DNA from: Thermomonas aquatica
Lineage (GTDB): Bacteria > Pseudomonadota > Gammaproteobacteria > Xanthomonadales > Xanthomonadaceae
Direction: 5' to 3'
NCBI RefSeq assembly: GCF_006337105.1
Contig: NZ_CP040871.1
Coordinates: forward strand, 744,001 to 808,000
Length of the DNA stretch: 64,000 bases
Position numbers and translations under genes: made by a program. The notes under the pieces were generated by a model. That model ran no database searches, was not told the DNA's origin, and saw nothing but the letters and a program-made list of their open reading frames with translations. Position 1 is the first letter of the stretch, and the number at the start of each line of letters is the position of its first letter. Shown here in pieces: positions 60,974 through 64,000 of this stretch.

Positions 60974-61231
60974 ATGCGCACTGAACTCGTCACAACTCTG
61001 AAGCGGCAGGCCACTGAACTCCTCTCAGATATTGAGCGGGATAAAGAGCCAATTCTCATTACCCAGCATGGCCTGCCAAGCGCCTATCTCCTGGATGTTG
61101 AGACTTATCAGCTCATGCAACAGCGCATGGCCATCCTTGAAGGCATTGCCCGCGGAGAGCAAGCCCTAGCAGAAGGCCGTGTGGCAACTCATACGCAAGC
61201 AAAGAAGCGTCTCGCCAGATGGCTGAAATAG
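60974..61231 (+). CDS. C90: Phd/YefM-family antitoxin
   Basis: 85 aa. LVTTLKRQATELLSDIERDKEPILITQHGLP and SAYLLDVETYQ are Phd-fold blocks. Overlaps the toxin by 13 bases. Confidence 0.88.
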   Translation: MRTELVTTLKRQATELLSDIERDKEPILITQHGLPSAYLLDVETYQLMQQRMAILEGIARGEQALAEGRVATHTQAKKRLARWLK

Positions 61232-61539
61232 TCTGGTCAGAGCCCGCTCTCGCGGATCTTGACGCAATTGCCGACTACATCGCACTGGAGAACCCAGTTG
61301 CGGCGTCTGAGCTAGTCAAGCGCATCTTTGGCCACATCGAACAGCTCGTGAATCACCCTGAGAGCGGGAGTCGCCCGCAAGAGCTTGGGAAATCGCGCTA
61401 CCGTCAGATCGTGGAGCCGCCCTGCCACGTCTTCTACCGTTATGACGGGCACAAGGTTTTCATCCTGCACGTCATGCGTTCGGAACGATTGCTCCGCAAG
61501 GGCCAGCTTGCCAAGCGCTCCAAGCAAGCAAAGACCTAA
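61219..61539 (+). CDS. C90: ParE/RelE-family toxin
   Basis: 106 aa. IVWSEPALADLDAIADYIALEN, SGSRPQELGKSRYRQIVEPPCHVFYR and VMRSERLLRK fit ParE-like RelE-superfamily toxins. Pairing Phd antitoxin with ParE-type toxin is common. Stop in R''. Confidence 0.9.
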   Translation: MAEIVWSEPALADLDAIADYIALENPVAASELVKRIFGHIEQLVNHPESGSRPQELGKSRYRQIVEPPCHVFYRYDGHKVFILHVMRSERLLRKGQLAKRSKQAKT

Positions 61540-61641
61540 CAATTCGTTCAAGCCGAGACCGCTTCGCGGCCTCGGCGTGGCGTCGTAGACTGTGCCATCG
61601 CCGCGGCCGCAAATCGGCCCGGCTTAACTCAGGCGTTAGGC
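61534..61641 (+). repeat. attC of C90 (108 nt)
   Basis: R'' acctaac, R' gttaggc. Confidence 0.9.
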
Positions 61642-61879
61642 GGCGCCAGACAAAAAGATCTGGTAGTCGTGAGTAGACACATCACACGCCATCGTGGTTT
61701 GTGGTTCTCGTCGGCCACATACTCCGTGCAGCCTCAAAGCGGCTGCACTCCGTCTGCGGTCGAAGGTTCGGGTCAACAGCATTGCAGGCGCACAGAACCA
61801 GTTCTGTGCAGCTGGCCGGGATTCGATCGCAGTCTTGTGAAAAATTCACAGTGCCCAGCAAAAGCATCGCTGGTCAGCC
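61636..61879 (+). ncRNA. C91: ORF-less cassette family A
   Basis: A copy with the C32-type 5' part. The hairpin 1 loop changes to TCAAAGC while both arms stay perfect. Confidence 0.55.
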
Positions 61880-61991
61880 GCCTAACAATTCGCTCAAGCC
61901 GACTCCGCTTCGTTCCGGTCACGCCGTGGCAGAAAAAGCTTGCCACGGCGTGACCTCCACTACACTACGCGTCTTAGCTCAGGCGTTAGCG
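61880..61991 (+). repeat. attC of C91 (112 nt)
   Basis: A-type attC with GGTCACGCCGTGGC / GCCACGGCGTGACC: both arms changed relative to other copies, preserving the stem. R' gttagcg. Confidence 0.9.
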
Positions 61992-62191
61992 CGCAGGTTG
62001 TCGTAGGCCTGGTTCAAGAATTGATTGAGTCATCGGTCGCAGCCAACTGATTCTGTAAATTTTTCACAGAATCCGCTCTTCGAAAATTTTTTCTCGCAAG
62101 AGCGGTTCTCGGTGCGGAGGCTTTGGCGGTTCCAGACGCCCCGCTCGTCCGCAGATCACGTCGCATGTCGATTGCCAATAGCAACACAGCG
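61986..62191 (+). ncRNA. C92: ORF-less cassette with two strong hairpins
   Basis: GATTCTGT / ACAGAATC and CCGCTCTT / AAGAGCGG are perfect stems separated by A/T-rich loops. The second matches the GCTCTT/AAGAGC element of family C with a fully paired extension. No gene seen. Confidence 0.48.
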
Positions 62192-62280
62192 CGCTAACAA
62201 TTCGTTCAAGCCGAGCCCGCTTCGCGGTCTCGGTCACACCGGGTCGCATCGGGCGGGCCGGCTTAACTCAGGCGTTAGGT
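62192..62280 (+). repeat. attC of C92 (89 nt)
   Basis: R'' cgctaac, R' gttaggt. Confidence 0.9.
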
Positions 62281-62363
62281 GGCTGCCAACCAACTTCGCA
62301 ATCACGCCATTCGGAGCACACAAGACACGGCCACGCTAGGGAAACACCCTAGGAGAACGCCTG

Positions 62364-62663
62364 ATGCACAACGTGCTCTTTGTTTTGATTTGGCCGCTCA
62401 CACTTATCTGCCCGTTCCTTCCAAGACGAAGTATCGCAACCGGCCTATTTATCTTCGTAGCATGCCAAGTAGTTCTTTGGTTCTCTACGATTTCAGCAAT
62501 GAGCAGTCCAGCGTGGGATGACAGTGCAGGAGATATGCTAATCCCTTTTGTGATCTTGCTTCCATCTGCAGTATTCGCGTTCCTGCTCATAGTGCGCGGT
62601 CTCTTCATATCCGCTAGCTACGCAATAGACAAGCTGGCGGAGTCGAGCGAAGACGCCACCTAA
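62364..62663 (+). CDS. C93: membrane protein
   Basis: 99 aa, AGGAGA ribosome site. Hydrophobic segments about 4-18, 26-45, 58-84. Unknown family. Stop in R''. Confidence 0.65.
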   Translation: MHNVLFVLIWPLTLICPFLPRRSIATGLFIFVACQVVLWFSTISAMSSPAWDDSAGDMLIPFVILLPSAVFAFLLIVRGLFISASYAIDKLAESSEDAT

Positions 62664-62765
62664 CAATTCATTCAAGCCGACACCGCTTCGCGGCGTCGGC
62701 AAAGGCCGCTAAGATCGTGCCTTACCGGCGCCGCAAAGCGGTGCGTCTTAATTCAGGCGTTAGAA
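62658..62765 (+). repeat. attC of C93 (108 nt)
   Basis: R'' acctaac, R' gttagaa. Confidence 0.9.
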
Positions 62766-62781
62766 CGAGCTGGGGGAGCTC

Positions 62782-63663
62782 ATGGCAATCGTAGAAATCC
62801 CACGCGAGACTGATCGCTTCGTACTGCACTTTGATACTGATCGCAAAGAGATCAATGCATATGCATTGGCCACATCACTTGTCGGCTTGGCAAATGCGAT
62901 CAAAGAAGCCAACTCAATCGTTAATCCTGGACACTCGATTGAGGTCGTAGTTGAACGACTGGACGACGGTAGCTTTCGAGCCACGATCAAGACGATCGTA
63001 AAGAAAGCCAAGAACATCTTTTCCCATGAAGCGTCTAAAGCGATCATCTATGGGCTAATCGCCACGTGGATCTACGATCAGACGCTGGGTGCTGACAAGC
63101 AACCAACCATCATCGTCAATGATGGCTCCGTAGAGATCCGATCAGGCGACACGATCATCATCGTTCCGCGCGAGGTCTATGAAGCCAAGAAGGCCGTGGA
63201 AAGGTCGCAGCGCTTCGAGAACTCAATGGGTCAGGTTTTTAGCGGCGCAATGCTGGACCGCGACGTTTCGGGGCTCAAGATTACACCGACTGGCAACTGG
63301 CCAACGCTTCCGGCAATTCCAAGAAGTCAGTTCAAGGCGCTAATTGAGCGTCACTCACCAGACGATGCAAACACCATCATTGAGGACGCTCATTTGGAGA
63401 TCTCAAGGGCAATTCTCGCCCGTGGTCGACGTAAGTGGGAGTTCTACTGGCGTGGCATCCGCATTGCAGCGCCCGTTCTAGACGAGTCATTCTTCGACGA
63501 CTTCTTTGCACACTCAATCACAATCGCCCCGGGTGACGTGTTACATGCCGCTCTGAAGATTCATCGGCGGCCAGACCCCGATAGCGGCATCATGATCAAC
63601 GTCAAGTATGAAGTTGTGCAGGTCTACAACCATGAGCCCAGACAAACGCAGAGCTCGTTCTAA
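62782..63663 (+). CDS. C94: large hypothetical protein
   Basis: 293 aa, GGGGGAG ribosome site. N-terminal alpha/beta region (RFVLHFDTDRKEINAYALAT), an amphipathic or membrane-proximal stretch near 85-100 (AIIYGLIATWIYD), then IIVNDGSVEIRSGDTIIIVP and a C-terminal beta domain. No family recognised; its size is unusual for this array. Stop in R''. Confidence 0.7.
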   Translation: MAIVEIPRETDRFVLHFDTDRKEINAYALATSLVGLANAIKEANSIVNPGHSIEVVVERLDDGSFRATIKTIVKKAKNIFSHEASKAIIYGLIATWIYDQTLGADKQPTIIVNDGSVEIRSGDTIIIVPREVYEAKKAVERSQRFENSMGQVFSGAMLDRDVSGLKITPTGNWPTLPAIPRSQFKALIERHSPDDANTIIEDAHLEISRAILARGRRKWEFYWRGIRIAAPVLDESFFDDFFAHSITIAPGDVLHAALKIHRRPDPDSGIMINVKYEVVQVYNHEPRQTQSSF

Positions 63664-63765
63664 CAATTCGTTCAAGCCGACACCGCTTCGCGGCGTCGTG
63701 ATAGGTTCTCGTTATTGAACCAACACGCCGCCGCAAAGCGGTGCGTCTTAACTCAGGCGTTAGCT
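63658..63765 (+). repeat. attC of C94 (108 nt)
   Basis: R'' ttctaac, matching TTAGAA; R' gttagct. Confidence 0.9.
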
Positions 63766-63955
63766 GGGTGCAGACAGGCGTTCAGTAGGTCAAGGCTAAG
63801 AGCCCGCAGTTCGCACGGTTGCTCTTCAAAAGTTTTGGCTTGTTTTAACCATCAGATTCGCAAGAGCGGCTTGCCGGCCTGGACCAAAGGCAATGCCGGA
63901 CTCTTTACGTGACTTGGAGTAGAGCCAGCAGGCGTGGCTCCTCGGCTGCCAACCC
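63760..63955 (+). ncRNA. C95: ORF-less cassette family C
   Basis: Close copy of C30, including the GAGCCA/TGGCTC 3' stem. Confidence 0.45.
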
Positions 63956-64000
63956 AACTAACAATTCGTCCAAGCCGACACCGCTTCGCGGCGTCGGCAG
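63956..64000 (+). repeat. attC of C95, cut by window edge
   Basis: R'' aactaac and the first arm are present; the rest lies outside. Confidence 0.85.

Noticed and set aside
17701..61879. Repeated 61-97 codon frames on both strands inside family A and B cassettes
   Set aside because: They lack ribosome sites, run into attC, exist on both strands at once, and are broken or shifted by indels (for example C25, C28). Conservation follows stems rather than codons. Conserved small peptides cannot be fully excluded.
17597..64000. CRISPR array
   Set aside because: Repeats are 60-118 nt attC sites with internal symmetry, irregular spacing and genes between; no cas genes.
17254..64000. Insertion sequences or group IIC-attC introns inside the array
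   Set aside because: No transposase or reverse transcriptase reading frame was found on either strand.
1..64000. tRNA or rRNA genes
   Set aside because: No cloverleaf with the conserved T-loop GTTCGANNC plus acceptor pairing, and no rRNA-like stretch, was recognised; the TTCGATC in family A is not in such a context.

Overview
The window is a high-GC gammaproteobacterial chromosome segment, most likely Xanthomonadales/Lysobacteraceae (judged from gene content and codon use; the genus cannot be fixed by eye). It joins about 15 kb of ordinary core chromosome to the start of a very large sedentary chromosomal integron that continues past the right edge.

Core region (1-15000): an M28-type secreted peptidase (cut by the left edge), a carbon-nitrogen hydrolase translationally coupled to a GNAT acetyltransferase, a creBCD set on the minus strand (response regulator, sensor kinase, inner-membrane CreD), rlmJ, a cation diffusion facilitator, a DUF808/YedI membrane protein, a second GNAT, mfd, a lipoprotein histidine phosphatase overlapping nfi (endonuclease V), and a small lipoprotein. 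Two long palindromic intergenic repeats with the same GGGGTCAGAGT core lie at 7968 and 13228.

Integron platform (15010-17259): two complete-looking integron-type tyrosine recombinases lie in tandem on the minus strand. The one next to the array (16058-17095) is a standard IntI. The distal one (15010-15945) has all catalytic residues and the IntI-specific insert but no ATG or GTG start. A short intergenic region ends in attI (crossover 17253/17254).

Cassette array (17254-64000): I count 95 units (C1-C95; C95 is cut). 91 have a complete attC and C95 a partial one. Every attC lies in the same orientation and the sites are highly alike, in discrete length classes near 60, 90 and 110 nt. For most cassettes the R'' box at the end is complementary to the TTRRRY at the start of the same cassette, which defines each unit precisely. 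Coding cassettes carry mostly small membrane proteins, lipoproteins and secreted proteins, plus five or six toxin-antitoxin modules (yefM-yoeB, mazEF-like, parDE, two toxin-first HigBA-like, Phd/ParE), two PD-(D/E)XK-like proteins, two HEPN-like proteins, a 2H phosphoesterase, DUF2971, DUF4253, DUF2164, DUF5329, ACT-domain and Excalibur proteins. Five coding cassettes occur twice.

The most unusual content is non-coding. 29 of the 95 units have no credible gene. Most fall into families: A (11 copies), B (5), C (5) and D (2) carry conserved hairpins, with compensatory changes visible between copies (A/B and D). E (3 copies) ends not in attC but in a near-copy of the attI site. C16 is a single cassette made of more than ten short AGGCT/AGCCT hairpins. 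These look like mobile structured-RNA (or hairpin-DNA) cassettes and internal attI-like sites, and are the best candidates for an undescribed system here.

No tRNA, rRNA, CRISPR array, insertion sequence or prophage was seen.
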